64,000 nt of DNA from Bartonella tribocorum (GCF_002777915.1 NZ_NJGE01000001.1:134818-198817), one strand, 5' to 3'; positions 45,386 to 55,534 are shown, numbered from the stretch's first letter. Notes: generated by a model not told the origin, from the letters alone. Numbers and translations are program-made.

Positions 45386-47686
45386 ATGAAAAAGAGCGAG
45401 CAGGATCAAAAAACACCTCAGATGATTTATAGTGCGAGCGAACGAGAAGCTCTAGATTTTCATAGTCGTGGTCGACCAGGAAAGCTTGAGATTGTTGCAA
45501 CAAAGTCTATGGCAACACAGGATGATTTAGCGCTTGCTTATTCACCAGGTGTTGCTGTTCCAGTTAAGGCAATTGCTCAAAATCCGGCACTTGCTTATGA
45601 TTATACAGCAAAAGGTAATCTTGTTGCTGTTATTTCAAATGGTACAGCTATCTTAGGGTTAGGCAATTTAGGTGCCCTTGCCTCTAAACCGGTTATGGAA
45701 GGCAAAGCAGTACTCTTTAAGCGTTTTGCGGATATTGATTCCATTGATTTAGAAATTGATATCAACGATACGGAAAGCTTTATCAATTTGGTGCGTCATT
45801 TAGAACCTTCTTTTGGTGGAATCAATCTTGAAGACATTAAGGCGCCTGAATGTTTTATGATTGAAAGTCGCCTGCGTGAGGTGATGAAAATTCCTGTTTT
45901 TCACGATGATCAACATGGTACAGCAATCATTGTGGCTGCTGGTGTTCTCAATGCTTTGACTTTAACAGGACGCGATATGCAAAATACGCGGTTAGTCTGT
46001 AATGGTGCTGGTTCTGCTGGGATTGCTTGTATTGAACTGATTAAAGCGATGGGCTTCCGTTCTGAAAATATCATATTATGTGATACAAAGGGTGTGGTTT
46101 ATGAAGGTCGTAAAGAGGGAATGAATCAGTGGAAATCGGCGCATGCTGTTCGAACGGATAAACGTACGCTTATGGAAGCAATGGAAGGGGCAGATATATT
46201 TTTCGGGGTTTCTGCTAAAGGTGCACTGACCCCTGAAATGGTAAAATCTATGGCACCACAGCCAATTATTTTTGCTATGGCTAATCCTGATCCAGAAATT
46301 ACACCGGAAGAGGTTTTACAAGTGCGTCAGGATGCCATTGTCGCAACAGGGCGTTCCGATTATCCAAATCAGATTAATAATGTTCTCTGTTTCCCTTATA
46401 TATTTCGTGGTGCACTTGATGTGCGTGCAACGGTTATTAATGAAGACATGAAAATTGCTGCGGCAAGGGCTCTTGCCGATTTAGCGCATGAGGAAGTTCC
46501 TGACAGCGTTGCAGAAGCCTATCGCGGAAAGCGATTAAAATTTGGTCCTGATTATATCATCCCTGTTCCTTTTGATCCGCGTTTATTCACGGTTGTTTCA
46601 AGCGCGGTAGCAAAAGCAGCAATAGAAAGCGGTGTTGCGCAAAAGAACATAGATGATTTAGAGGCCTATAAGCGCGATTTGAGTGCGAGACGTGATCCTA
46701 TTTCTTCGATGATGCGAGGGGTTTATCACCATGTTCGTCAAGCACCAAAACAAATTGTCTTTGCAGAAGGTGAAGAAGAACAAGTCATGCGGGCTGCTGT
46801 TTCCTATGTTCACCAAAAATTAGGACAAGCGATTTTGGTTGGTCGTGAAGAGCAAGTAAGAGAAACGGCTGTTATCGCGGGAATTGATCTAGAGCGTGAA
46901 GGTATCTCACTGGTGAATGCCAAGCTTTCCCATCGTACAGATGCTTATGCAAATTATCTTTATAAAAAGATGCAGCGTCAAGGCTGGCTGTTGCGTGATT
47001 GTCATCGCCGTATCAATAATGATCGAAATTATTTTGCTGCGTGTATGGTGGCACTAGGAGATGCTGATGCAATGGTTACAGGGGTGACACGCAATTATGA
47101 AACAGCCCTAGTTGATATCCGTCGGGCAATTGATGAAAAACCAAAAGAACGATTGATTGGTATTTCAATGGCTATTTGTCGTGGCCGAACTGTATTTATT
47201 GCGGATACTGCTGTTTATGAAAATCCTAATGCTGAAGAGCTTGCGGATATAGCAGAACAAACGGCTTCGTTTGTGCATGGATTTGGATATCAACCAAAGG
47301 TTGCATTCTTGGCGTTTTCTACATTTGGTTATATGAAAGGAAAGGTTACACAGCAAATTCAGGATGCGATTAATATTTTGCATGAGCGTAAAGTTGATTT
47401 TGAGTTTGATGGAGAAATGAGTGCTGATGTAGCGCTTAATTCCAAATTGATGCAGCAATATCCATTTATGGGATTAACAGAGCCCGCTAACATTTTGGTT
47501 ATGCCTGGATATCACGCGTCTTCCATTGCGAGCAAAATGTTACAAGAACTTGGTGAAGCAACCATTATTGGTCCTATTTTAATTGGATTGGAAAAATCTG
47601 TACAAATTGTACCGTTTAGTGGAAGTGACACAGACGTTGTCAATATTGCAATGCTTGCAGCTTATCATGCGGCAAAAGTTATCTAA
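45386..47686 (+). CDS. maeB: NADP-type malic enzyme with phosphotransacetylase domain
   Basis: MaeB decarboxylates malate to pyruvate. The 766-residue product is the large two-domain form: malic enzyme domain at residues about 20-430 (AYSPGVAVPVKAI, FHDDQHGTAIIVAAG, NGAGSAGIACIEL for the dinucleotide) and a phosphotransacetylase-like domain at about 440-766 (VFAEGEEEQVMRAA, NILVMPGYHASSI). The second domain is regulatory and not catalytically active in studied rhizobial enzymes. NADP preference is inferred from family. The ATG at 45386 has GGAG 13 nt upstream. It ends at a bidirectional terminator. Confidence 0.95.
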   Translation: MKKSEQDQKTPQMIYSASEREALDFHSRGRPGKLEIVATKSMATQDDLALAYSPGVAVPVKAIAQNPALAYDYTAKGNLVAVISNGTAILGLGNLGALASKPVMEGKAVLFKRFADIDSIDLEIDINDTESFINLVRHLEPSFGGINLEDIKAPECFMIESRLREVMKIPVFHDDQHGTAIIVAAGVLNALTLTGRDMQNTRLVCNGAGSAGIACIELIKAMGFRSENIILCDTKGVVYEGRKEGMNQWKSAHAVRTDKRTLMEAMEGADIFFGVSAKGALTPEMVKSMAPQPIIFAMANPDPEITPEEVLQVRQDAIVATGRSDYPNQINNVLCFPYIFRGALDVRATVINEDMKIAAARALADLAHEEVPDSVAEAYRGKRLKFGPDYIIPVPFDPRLFTVVSSAVAKAAIESGVAQKNIDDLEAYKRDLSARRDPISSMMRGVYHHVRQAPKQIVFAEGEEEQVMRAAVSYVHQKLGQAILVGREEQVRETAVIAGIDLEREGISLVNAKLSHRTDAYANYLYKKMQRQGWLLRDCHRRINNDRNYFAACMVALGDADAMVTGVTRNYETALVDIRRAIDEKPKERLIGISMAICRGRTVFIADTAVYENPNAEELADIAEQTASFVHGFGYQPKVAFLAFSTFGYMKGKVTQQIQDAINILHERKVDFEFDGEMSADVALNSKLMQQYPFMGLTEPANILVMPGYHASSIASKMLQELGEATIIGPILIGLEKSVQIVPFSGSDTDVVNIAMLAAYHAAKVI

Positions 47687-47692
47687 AGGAAA

Positions 47693-47729
47693 AAAGCCCC
47701 TCATAGATCATAATATATCAAGGGGCTTT
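47693..47729. terminator. Bidirectional terminator between maeB and secB
   Basis: AAAGCCCCT (47693-47701) pairs with AGGGGCTTT (47721-47729) around a 19-nt AT-rich loop. A-runs precede and T-runs follow, so it can serve both convergent genes. Confidence 0.88.
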
Positions 47730-47751
47730 ATGATAGCAAAAGAATAAATTT

Positions 47752-48228
47752 TTAAGATGGCTGTATTTGATTGTCTTTTTGTTCTTCAGCGAGACGCTTC
47801 TGGAAGAGGGCTGCAAAATCGATAGGATCAATCCATAAAGGTGGAAAACCACCATTTTGAGTAGCATCAGATATAATTTGGCGAGCAAATGGAAATAAAA
47901 GACGGGGACATTCAATAAAGACCAGTGGCATAACATGTTCTTGTGGAATGTTTTTAAGGTGGAAAACACCACCGTAAATCAGTTCTACATGAAATAAGGT
48001 TTCAGTGTCATCATTGGCTTTGACGGAGAGAGACAAGACGACATCATAATTGTCATCTCCAATTGGGTTAGCATTGACATTAATATTGATATCAATTTGT
48101 GGTGATTTTTCACGCGCACGTAATGAATGAGGAGCACCTGGGTTTTCGAATGATAAATCTTTTAAATATTGCGTTAATACAGCAAAAACCGGCTCTCCAC
48201 CACTGTTGTTCATTTCACCTTCGGCCAT
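47752..48228 (-). CDS. secB: Protein-export chaperone SecB
   Basis: SecB keeps preproteins unfolded and hands them to SecA. The 158-residue product has [24 protein letters not shown] at the start, [15 protein letters not shown] in the middle and [32 protein letters not shown] near the end, all SecB hallmarks. The ATG at 48228 (MAEGEMNN) is preferred, because GAGAGG lies about 8 nt upstream; an in-frame ATG six codons earlier overlaps that site. A perfect hairpin lies 70 nt upstream (48297-48316). It is on the same strand as fxsA and divergent from nothing nearer than timA. Confidence 0.96.
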   Translation of the reverse strand: MAEGEMNNSGGEPVFAVLTQYLKDLSFENPGAPHSLRAREKSPQIDININVNANPIGDDNYDVVLSLSVKANDDTETLFHVELIYGGVFHLKNIPQEHVMPLVFIECPRLLFPFARQIISDATQNGGFPPLWIDPIDFAALFQKRLAEEQKDNQIQPS

Positions 48229-48296
48229 ACGACGAACCTCTCTCATTATAATTATATATATTTATTTTAGATCTAAAGATCAAATTGGTTATCATG

Positions 48297-48316
48297 CCTT
48301 GCAAAAGGTTGCAAGG
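48297..48316 (-). other. 8-bp perfect hairpin in the fxsA-secB gap
   Basis: CCTTGCAA (48297-48304) pairs with TTGCAAGG (48309-48316) with a 4-nt loop AAGG. No T-run follows on the minus strand, so it is not a standard terminator for fxsA; it may belong to the secB leader or be an operator. Confidence 0.4.
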
Positions 48317-48374
48317 AACGCGCTCTTTAATCTTGATTATTTTTTTCGGTCATTACAGATTTTTTTAGGCAAAT

Positions 48375-48869
48375 TCATTGGTTATCATCATTTTTGCGCC
48401 ATGGAGATTCTGTTATATCATGAATTTTGTAATCTTCAGCATTAAGATCAATTATTTTTTCAGAGTCATTTTGTCTTTTCGTATTAGGTTTCATGGTGTT
48501 TTTTAATGATGTAAAGAAACGCCAAGCAACAGAGCGGATGGGTTTAATAAGAAGTAATATTCCCAAGAGATCAGTTACAAAGCCAGGAAGAATAAGTAAA
48601 ATCGCACTAAACATGATGCAAGCATCATGAATAATATTGTTTTCTAATGTGCGTCCTTGGATAAGTTCACTTTGTATGTTTTTTAAAAGGCTAAACCCTT
48701 GAATTCGCAATAAAACAACCCCAACTACAGTTGTGAGCACAACCAAACTTAAAGTTGCCAAAATGCCAATTTCTTGACCAACAAAGATAAAACCAGCAAT
48801 CTCAATTAAAAGAATACAGAGAAATATAACGATAAAAAAACGAGGATTTATAGAATAAAGTTTTATCAC
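48375..48869 (-). CDS. fxsA: FxsA family membrane protein
   Basis: FxsA is a small inner-membrane protein; in E. coli its overproduction lessens phage T7 exclusion by F plasmid, and its normal role is unknown. The 164-residue product has hydrophobic segments at about 10-33 and 36-53, then ILLILPGFVTDLLGILLLI at about 91-109, the family signature, and a polar C-terminal tail. The start is a GTG at 48869 with AAGGA about 10 nt upstream; an overlapping ATG is immediately stopped. It precedes secB on the same strand. Confidence 0.9.
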   Translation of the reverse strand: MIKLYSINPRFFIVIFLCILLIEIAGFIFVGQEIGILATLSLVVLTTVVGVVLLRIQGFSLLKNIQSELIQGRTLENNIIHDACIMFSAILLILPGFVTDLLGILLLIKPIRSVAWRFFTSLKNTMKPNTKRQNDSEKIIDLNAEDYKIHDITESPWRKNDDNQ

Positions 48870-49038
48870 ATGAAAATTTCCTTCTGGATGAGGAGGGGAG
48901 AAATTCTTAAGAGTATTCCTTATATAAAATTTATAAAAATATTTGAATGGTAGGATTCCCTATTTTACATATTTATTGATAAATGATATTGACTGCAATG
49001 TTTATTACAGACTTAAGCTTTGGAGATTGACAGCGCCC

Positions 49039-49731
49039 ATGGAATTTGACGTTATACTTGTCATCGCTCTTGTTGTTATGGTTGTTATTTTTGTGCAACT
49101 CCGCAGTGTATTAGGGAAGCGAATTGGGTTTGAAAAGCCTCCCTTTGATCCTTATTCACGTCGCTCTAAAAAACAAGCTGATGCAGAAACGACAGATAAT
49201 ATTGTTTCGTTCCCTCATCAAAAAAATTCACAAAAAGGCGATTTTAGGGAAATTGATGAGATTGCACCAGAGGGAAGTATTTTGAATAAAAATTTGCGCG
49301 CATTGCGTAGGATTGATCCTCATTTTTCTCCTCAACTTTTTATAAAAGGTGCGCAAATTGCTTATGAGATGATTGTAACAGCTTTTGCCAAAGGTGATCG
49401 CAGTCAACTTAAAAGCTTGCTTTGTCAGGGCGTTTTTGAGAGTTTTTGTTCTGCTATTGAGCAACGCGAAAAAAACAAAGAAAAAATAGAGTTTACTTTT
49501 GTTGGAATTAATAAAATCGAGTTTGTCGCTGCGGCAATACAAGAAAAGGACGAAATTTTAACGATACGTATTATCAGCGAGATGATTTCTGTTACTTATA
49601 ATGAACAGGGCGAGCGTATAGATGGTGATCCCGATGCGATTGTGGAAATTAGAGATATTTGGACGTTTGTTCGCAATAGCCTATCGCCGGATCCAAACTG
49701 GAAGCTTTTTGCTACAGAAGATGAAAATTAA
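49039..49731 (+). CDS. Tim44/TimA family protein
   Basis: This 230-residue membrane-anchored protein has one N-terminal segment (about residues 5-22, ILVIALVVMVVIFVQL), a short linker and a Tim44-like domain (about 85-225, beginning LRRIDPHFSPQLFIKGAQIAYEMIV). Relatives in alphaproteobacteria (TimA) resemble the mitochondrial import motor anchor and sit at the inner membrane; the bacterial role is unclear. The ATG at 49039 (MEFDVILV) is chosen by homology; the frame extends 32 codons upstream without support. It is divergent from fxsA, close to secB. Confidence 0.85.
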   Translation: MEFDVILVIALVVMVVIFVQLRSVLGKRIGFEKPPFDPYSRRSKKQADAETTDNIVSFPHQKNSQKGDFREIDEIAPEGSILNKNLRALRRIDPHFSPQLFIKGAQIAYEMIVTAFAKGDRSQLKSLLCQGVFESFCSAIEQREKNKEKIEFTFVGINKIEFVAAAIQEKDEILTIRIISEMISVTYNEQGERIDGDPDAIVEIRDIWTFVRNSLSPDPNWKLFATEDEN

Positions 49732-49778
49732 AGTACTTTTTTCTTTCATAAGTACTCAATGATTTATGAGAAATTGAA

Positions 49779-50372
49779 ATGTCCTCAAGTGAATGGAGAC
49801 AAAAAAGAAGTTTATTGGCTTCACGAGATCGCCTTTTATGGGAGATGGTTTGTCGTACGACAACACCGCTTCATGGTAAGAGGCTCTCTTCTATTTCAGA
49901 AGCGATTCCAAATATTAATGATAAAAAACAGAGCATAACTCAAATCTCTCCAGTTTCTCAGGAAAATCAACAACATTTGACAATTATTAAAAAAGAGAAG
50001 AGAGCAGTTACACAAGCACATAAAATTCATTTCTTTGATCGTGTTGCACATCGTAAAATTTCCCAAGGTCGTTATCCTATTGAGGCGCGTCTTGATCTTC
50101 ACGGTTATATGCAGGAAGAGGCTTATTTTTTCTTAAAAAAATTTTTACAATCTTCTCAGCAGAATGGTTTGCGTTATGTTCTTGTGATTACAGGAAAAGG
50201 CCGATCCATTGGGAGTGATGGGGCGTTGTATAGATTTGTTCCGTATTGGTTATCAACACCAGCTTTTCGGTATTATGTTCATGCATTTGAGCAAGCAGCG
50301 CGCCAGCATGGCGGTGAAGGTGCGCTTTATGTTTGGTTGCGTCGTTTTGTTGTGTCGGAAAAAGAAATATGA
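49779..50372 (+). CDS. Smr-domain protein
   Basis: This 197-residue protein has a C-terminal Smr domain (about residues 103-195): LDLHGYMQEEAYFFLKKFL and VITGKGRSIGSDGALYRFVP carry the conserved D-L-H-G and T-G-K-G motifs found in MutS2 and small Smr proteins, where the domain nicks nucleic acid. The N-terminal 100 residues are basic and low in structure. It starts 47 bp after timA. In other rhizobia as I recall them, an mltA gene lies between the two; here it is missing. Confidence 0.85.
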   Translation: MSSSEWRQKRSLLASRDRLLWEMVCRTTTPLHGKRLSSISEAIPNINDKKQSITQISPVSQENQQHLTIIKKEKRAVTQAHKIHFFDRVAHRKISQGRYPIEARLDLHGYMQEEAYFFLKKFLQSSQQNGLRYVLVITGKGRSIGSDGALYRFVPYWLSTPAFRYYVHAFEQAARQHGGEGALYVWLRRFVVSEKEI

Positions 50373-50443
50373 TGCTATTTGTAGTCGTTTTAGGTTTAAT
50401 ATTGATTTCAAAAAATATCGTATATTATTGATCATCAAAGGAT

Positions 50444-50465
50444 ATGATAACATATTAATTTATAA
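50444..50465 (+). repeat. 22-nt exact repeat, copy 2 (pairs with 32006-32027)
   Basis: Identical over 22 nt to the segment at 32006-32027 (begins ATGATAACATATTAATTTAT). It lies about 180 bp before copy 2 of the longer repeat. Confidence 0.55.
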
Positions 50466-50643
50466 TTTCCGTCTATTGCATAAGAGCCTTGAATACACAT
50501 TTCTTGTTCTCAATTTTTTATAAAGAACTAGTAAAGACTATTCGTCTTACACACTGCGCATTGCATCATGCTTTTTTGTTTATAGCGTGTCTTTTTGGAT
50601 CACGCTCTTCACGTAAAACAAAACGCTGTCAAGTAGAATACAC

Positions 50644-50685
50644 TTATGTTGCATATTCACGTGCTTATTTTAGAGAAATATCTCT
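50644..50685 (+). repeat. Dispersed repeat, copy 2 (pairs with 4568-4609)
   Basis: This copy matches 4568-4609 at 38 of 42 positions. Here it is translatable (YVAYSRAYFREIS) within an open frame from about 50489 to 50746 that lacks a credible start, so it may preserve part of an ancestral reading frame. Confidence 0.6.
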
Positions 50686-50954
50686 TAATACTTTCAAGCA
50701 TATTCCATGGCAGGACACAAAAAATAGTAATCTCCATAAAGTGTAAAAATTGATTATATTCCCATCTTTACGCCTAATAAAAGTGCAAGCCGGAAACATC
50801 ACACCTTTGCTAGTCCTTAATATTGCGAAACCCTTGGCATTTGATAGGGGTTATAAGAGGTTCTTGTCTTTAAGTGTTTTTACTCTACATGGCTCCTTTC
50901 GCTTGTGACGTGTAAGCAAAAGATTTTGATTGATTCAATATAAGGGAGCTCAAA

Positions 50955-50996
50955 ATGAGAAAGATATGTGTGAATTTCACTCAGGTTGCTAATTGA
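50955..50996 (+). other. 13-codon ORF with strong ribosome binding site
   Basis: GGGAG (50944-50948) stands 6 nt before an ATG that opens MRKICVNFTQVAN and stops at TGA. No gene follows downstream in this orientation for over 1 kb, so it is not an obvious attenuator. It could be the 5' end of a lost gene. Confidence 0.25.
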
Positions 50997-51332
50997 TAAA
51001 TTATTTTTATAAACCATGTCATTCCTCTATTAAGTATACGAAGAATAAAAACATGATAAATTGAGAAACTGCATTATACAAAAGATATTCCTATGAATAG
51101 TTTTAAAAGCAGTACAACTAAATTAAAGAGAATCATAAAAATAAATTAAGAACATGACCTAACATATAGCTGCACAATTGCACTAAAAAATACAATTTCG
51201 TTGAATATTTTCAGGAAGAAACGTTCTCATTCATTGAAAGTTTCATCAAATTTTTTATCTCATAAAGCTTTGATCATTGAAGTTTAATAATGAGACGCAA
51301 AAAGCGCCGAATCTGAAATGATATCGTGGGTC

Positions 51333-51866
51333 TTATATTCTTATTCGCCGTCTTTCAGATATTGGCTGAAACGCTAGCTTAGCATGAAAAGCACAGTAGG
51401 GGCTATTTTCATCAGAATCGGCGCCACAAAAATGGAAATCGGCTGATAAGGGATCGCCAACCGGCCATCTACATGTATTTTCACTCAATTGTAGCAGATT
51501 AAGTTGACGTGATATAGGTACCACTACATTAGATTTTGTAGACATATCAACTTCTTTTACTTCTTCTGCTACAAACTCTGTTTTTAAAGCTGTTTCTTCA
51601 ACGTTGACAGATGATGTGCTTATTGGCGATACGGTGGATGTGTTGCGACGCGTACGTGGAGATGATGAGCTGCTTGCTGCAGGCGTTTTTTGCACACGCG
51701 CGCTTCCTGGTGCTGTTTTGCCACGCCCTGGCAACTTTAATCGATGCACTTTACCGATGACTGCATTTCTGCTGACACCACCTAATTGAGCAGCAATTTG
51801 ACTTGCACTTAATCCTTCACTCCAAAGCTTCTTAAGAAGCTCAACGCGTTCACATGTCCAACCCAT
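51333..51866 (-). CDS. gcrA: Cell-cycle regulator GcrA
   Basis: GcrA is an alphaproteobacterial sigma-70 cofactor that stimulates promoters carrying CcrM-methylated GANTC sites. The 177-residue product begins MGWTCERVELLKKLWSEGLS, and its N-terminal helix-turn-helix continues ASQIAAQLGGVSRNAVIGKV. The middle (about 50-120) is Ser/Thr/Ala-rich and disordered. The C-terminal part ends with CRWPVGDPLSADFHFCG and SPYCAFHAKLAF, the RNA-polymerase-contacting module. The ATG at 51866 has GGAG 7 nt upstream; an in-frame TTG six codons earlier is rejected. It stands alone, with argD downstream on the other strand. Confidence 0.94.
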   Translation of the reverse strand: MGWTCERVELLKKLWSEGLSASQIAAQLGGVSRNAVIGKVHRLKLPGRGKTAPGSARVQKTPAASSSSSPRTRRNTSTVSPISTSSVNVEETALKTEFVAEEVKEVDMSTKSNVVVPISRQLNLLQLSENTCRWPVGDPLSADFHFCGADSDENSPYCAFHAKLAFQPISERRRIRI

Positions 51867-52350
51867 ATCAGCACTCCATTTCAATTACACCACTGAGATG
51901 CTTCCCCTTTACATCTTCAAATGTTTCAATAATGTTTTCAATGCGCTGAATGAAAGAAATTTACACTCTAAGTGAGCATAAGAAAATCATCCAACCTGTG
52001 GAACTTACAAATCAAAACATATCATCTTGCTTAACTTAGTGTAAATTACAATATGCACTCACTCCATGACAAGAGTCTTTACCTCTTGAAGAGTTTATTT
52101 AGAATGTTTTCCCCAACTTGCAAATCAATTATAGGTTAAACGCTCACTTTTGTTTAAGGTTTTTCTCAAAAATTTTTACTTGTAGAACCTTCATTGACTT
52201 TTTTTCAATTGGTGTAATGATCCATTCCATAGGTATGGTCATTAATCGAGTGAAATGTTTAAAGCACTGTAACGAAATGTATCATGTTGTTTTATTTGTA
52301 GTGTTATTTTGCATATATATTGAAAAGGTTAAAATATAAAGGGAATTATA

Positions 52351-53565
52351 ATGGGTGCCATCTCTATACAACCACTTTATGAATGCTTTGCACGACGAAA
52401 TTTGCATTTTGAACAGGGGCATGGTGTATGGCTTATTTCCGATAAAGGAGAACGTTATCTTGATTTCACATCTGGCATTGCTGTTAATGCATTAGGGTAT
52501 GCCCATCCTAAATTGGTTGATACGCTTAAAAGACAAGCTGAAAAACTTTGGCATGTTTCTAATCTTTTTCAGTCTCCTGAACAAACAGCTCTTGCCACGC
52601 GGCTTTGTGCAAATAGTTTTGCGGATAAGGTTTTTTTCTGCAATTCAGGTACTGAAGCATTGGAATGTGCCTTTAAAACGGCACGCCATTATTACTATGC
52701 TGCCGGTCATTCAGCGCGCATTGAAATAATTACTTTTGAAGGGGCATTTCATGGACGGACACTTGCAGCACTTGCTGCGACTGGGCATGAAAAATATCTT
52801 GAAGGCTTTGGTCCTAAAGTGGGTGGATTTATTCAAGTCCCTTTTTGTGATGAAAGCGCTTTGTGTAACACTATTAATAAAAATACAGCCGCTATTCTTA
52901 TTGAACCCATTCAAGGAGAAGGAGGAATACGAACGGTTTCTCATGAATATTTAAGATTTTTGCGCAAAATCTGCGATGATAATGGCCTTTTGTTGATTTT
53001 TGATGAAGTCCAAACGGGCATGGGCCGAACAGGAAAGCTTTTTGCTTATGAATGGAGTGATGTCACACCTGATATTCTTACCCTCGCAAAAGGATTAGGA
53101 GGTGGATTTCCATTAGGCGCTTGCCTTGCAACGGATAAAGCTGCAAAAAGTATGATACCTGGAACTCATGGTTCAACCTTTGGAGGAAATCTTCTTGGGA
53201 TGGCTGTAGGAAATAGTCTTCTTGATATCCTGTTAGAGCCAAGTTTTCTTAACCATGTTCAGCGCATGGGGGATAGACTGAAAAGCGGACTTTTGCATAT
53301 TCTCAATGTCTATCCCGATATTATCTGTGCCGTTCAGGGGATGGGTCTTATGGTGGGCATCCAGTGTGTTGTTTCTGCAAATCTTGTCGTTAATGCTTTG
53401 GAAAATGAATATCTCTTAAGTGTTGCAGCCAACAACAACGTCGTGCGCTTATTGCCTCCTCTTATTATTAGGGAAGAAGAAATAGATGAAAGTTTGCATC
53501 GTATTGAAAAAGCAATAGCTTATCTTTCGCAGATCAATAAAGAAGGGAAAATATCATACACATGA
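52351..53565 (+). CDS. argD: Acetylornithine aminotransferase
   Basis: ArgD is a class III PLP aminotransferase making N-acetylornithine from the semialdehyde. The 404-residue product has [17 protein letters not shown] near residue 37, [18 protein letters not shown] near 96, [16 protein letters not shown] near 215 and the PLP-binding Lys in [15 protein letters not shown] near 250. The ATG at 52351 follows GGGA about 9 nt upstream. Its stop overlaps the argF start by four bases (ATGA), giving coupled translation. hslO follows, an order found in other rhizobia. Confidence 0.95.
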   Translation: MGAISIQPLYECFARRNLHFEQGHGVWLISDKGERYLDFTSGIAVNALGYAHPKLVDTLKRQAEKLWHVSNLFQSPEQTALATRLCANSFADKVFFCNSGTEALECAFKTARHYYYAAGHSARIEIITFEGAFHGRTLAALAATGHEKYLEGFGPKVGGFIQVPFCDESALCNTINKNTAAILIEPIQGEGGIRTVSHEYLRFLRKICDDNGLLLIFDEVQTGMGRTGKLFAYEWSDVTPDILTLAKGLGGGFPLGACLATDKAAKSMIPGTHGSTFGGNLLGMAVGNSLLDILLEPSFLNHVQRMGDRLKSGLLHILNVYPDIICAVQGMGLMVGIQCVVSANLVVNALENEYLLSVAANNNVVRLLPPLIIREEEIDESLHRIEKAIAYLSQINKEGKISYT

Positions 53566-54497
53566 CAAAAGCTCTTCGTCATTTCACGGACTTATCGATT
53601 TTAACGCCAGCAATAGCACGCGCACTGATCGATTATGCAAAAATCCTTAAAGCATCTTTTAAAGCAGGGGAAAGTTCAAAACCTTTTATAGGTAAAACAC
53701 TTGCGATGATTTTTGAAAAACCATCTACACGAACCCGTATTTCATTCGATATCGGTATGCGCCAGCTTGGGGGAGACACAATCATGCTCACAGGGGCAGA
53801 GATGCAGCTTGGTTATAGTGAAACCATAGCTGATACGGCACGCGTTTTATCCCGCTTTGTAGATATCGTGATATTGCGGACAACAAAACATCAACGTATG
53901 CTTGAATTAGCACAATATGCACAAATTCCTGTCATTAATGCCCTTACAGATGATACACATCCTTGCCAAATTCTAGCAGATATCTTAACCTATGAAGAGC
54001 ATCGAGGGCCAATTACTGGAAAAATATTTGCATGGCTGGGGGATGGTAATAATGTGCTCCATTCCTTAATTGAAGCTGCAGCTCTTTTTAATTTTCATTT
54101 ACGTGTTGCTACTCCAAAAGGTAGTGAACCACAAGAGCAGTTTATACATTGGGCACGTGAGCGGGGAGCACATCTTACGCTAACCCATAATCCTCAAAAA
54201 GCCGCTCAAGATGCTGATTGTATTATGACTGATACATGGGTTTCCATGGGACAAGAATTTCGTGCTCGCAGTCATTCCATTTTTCAGCCATATCAAGTCA
54301 ATGAAGCTCTCATGAAATTAGCAAAACCTGATGCGCTTTTTATGCATTGTCTTCCAGCTCATCGTGGTGAAGAGGTTGTCGATATTGTGATTGATGGACC
54401 ACATTCAGTCGTGTTCGATGAAGCTGAAAATCGTCTTCATGCTCAAAAAGCAATTCTTTCTTGGTGTTTACAAGATGCATTTTTCTCTCCACAATAG
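53562..54497 (+). CDS. argF: Ornithine carbamoyltransferase
   Basis: ArgF makes citrulline from ornithine and carbamoyl phosphate. The 311-residue product carries the carbamoyl-phosphate loop [13 protein letters not shown] (near residues 50-62), [14 protein letters not shown], and the ornithine-site [10 protein letters not shown] near 264. The length is standard. It is coupled to argD and followed 35 bp later by hslO. Carbamoyl phosphate synthase and argG/argH are not in the window. Confidence 0.96.
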   Translation: MTKALRHFTDLSILTPAIARALIDYAKILKASFKAGESSKPFIGKTLAMIFEKPSTRTRISFDIGMRQLGGDTIMLTGAEMQLGYSETIADTARVLSRFVDIVILRTTKHQRMLELAQYAQIPVINALTDDTHPCQILADILTYEEHRGPITGKIFAWLGDGNNVLHSLIEAAALFNFHLRVATPKGSEPQEQFIHWARERGAHLTLTHNPQKAAQDADCIMTDTWVSMGQEFRARSHSIFQPYQVNEALMKLAKPDALFMHCLPAHRGEEVVDIVIDGPHSVVFDEAENRLHAQKAILSWCLQDAFFSPQ

Positions 54498-54532
54498 CCT
54501 ACCTACAACAAATTATAATAAAAGGTAAAGCC

Positions 54533-55534
54533 ATGAGTGAACAAGTGAAAGAAGAAGTCTTTCTCAACAACAACACCTTGCATGAAGATGATACTGTTAT
54601 CCCTTTTCAAGTCGAAGAACTTGATATTCGTGGACGTGCCGTACAAATTGGGGAAACTTTAAATTCTATTCTTACAAGACATCAATATCCTGAACCAGTT
54701 TCTTATCTTCTGGCAGAAGCTTTGCTTTTAACTGTTCTGCTTGGAACTTCTCTCAAGCTTACGGGAAAATTTATTTTACAAACGCATTCCGATGGACCGA
54801 TTAATATGGTGGTGTGTGATTTTTCTCCTCCTTCCAGTTTACGGGGATATGCTCGTTTTGATAAAGAACAGCTTAAACAAGCCATAGATAATAATCAAAC
54901 TTCTTCAGAAACACTTTTAGGAAAAGGCACTTTAGCTTTCACGATTGATCAAGGTCCCCACATGCAACCCTATCAAGGGATAGTTGCATTAGATGGATCA
55001 AATTTACAAGAAGCTGCTCGTACTTATTTTGATCAATCAGAACAAATTCCTACCGATATCCGTTTGGCTGTTGCTATATTAATCAATCGTGACAACCAAG
55101 GAAAACCGCAGAAAAGTTGGCGAGCTGGAGGTATTTTGACTCAATTTTTGCCCCAAGCATCGTCTCATCATAAAATAGATGACCTTCATCAAAAGCAAGA
55201 AGAACCGAAAACCCAAACTCAATTAGATCATCAATGGCAAGAAGCTAAAATACTCATGGCAACGATTGAGAGTTCAGAATTAACAGATCCCCAAGTTGGA
55301 AGTAAACAGCTCTTATTCCGCCTTTTCCATGAACAAGGTGTGAGAGTTTTTAATCCTTTTTCTCTTATCGATAAATGCTCTTGTTCACGCGAAAAAATTA
55401 GAGGAATCCTAGAAGGTTTTCCGGTTGATGAACGCAATAAAATGGTTAAAAATAAACATATTTCAGTGACATGTGAATTTTGCTCAAAAACATATCGTTT
55501 TACACCGCAAGAATTTTTGGAAGAAAAAAACTAA
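54533..55534 (+). CDS. hslO: Redox-regulated chaperone Hsp33
   Basis: Hsp33 is a holdase activated by oxidative unfolding. The 333-residue product has the zinc-binding redox switch C-x-C...C-x-x-C in IDKCSCSREK and VTCEFCSKTYRF near the C-terminus; the N-terminal chaperone domain includes LKLTGKFILQTHSDGPINMV and GYARFD. The ATG at 54533 has AAAGG about 8 nt upstream; the 24 codons before it in the frame overlap argF. The argD-argF-hslO order suggests one transcript. Confidence 0.94.
   Translation: MSEQVKEEVFLNNNTLHEDDTVIPFQVEELDIRGRAVQIGETLNSILTRHQYPEPVSYLLAEALLLTVLLGTSLKLTGKFILQTHSDGPINMVVCDFSPPSSLRGYARFDKEQLKQAIDNNQTSSETLLGKGTLAFTIDQGPHMQPYQGIVALDGSNLQEAARTYFDQSEQIPTDIRLAVAILINRDNQGKPQKSWRAGGILTQFLPQASSHHKIDDLHQKQEEPKTQTQLDHQWQEAKILMATIESSELTDPQVGSKQLLFRLFHEQGVRVFNPFSLIDKCSCSREKIRGILEGFPVDERNKMVKNKHISVTCEFCSKTYRFTPQEFLEEKN

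Larger units (their letters stand above)
50373..51332. other. Non-coding or decayed gap between smr and gcrA
   Basis: This 960-bp stretch carries the second copies of both dispersed repeats (50444-50465 and 50644-50685) and a frame of about 85 codons (50489-50746) with no good start, which I take as a degraded coding sequence. A 13-codon frame with a strong ribosome binding site lies at 50955-50996. The remainder to gcrA is AT-rich and empty. Confidence 0.5.

Noticed and set aside
52118-52339. 73-codon frame upstream of argD
   Set aside because: Low-complexity hydrophobic translation of AT-rich DNA, no ribosome binding site; it lies in the promoter region of argD.
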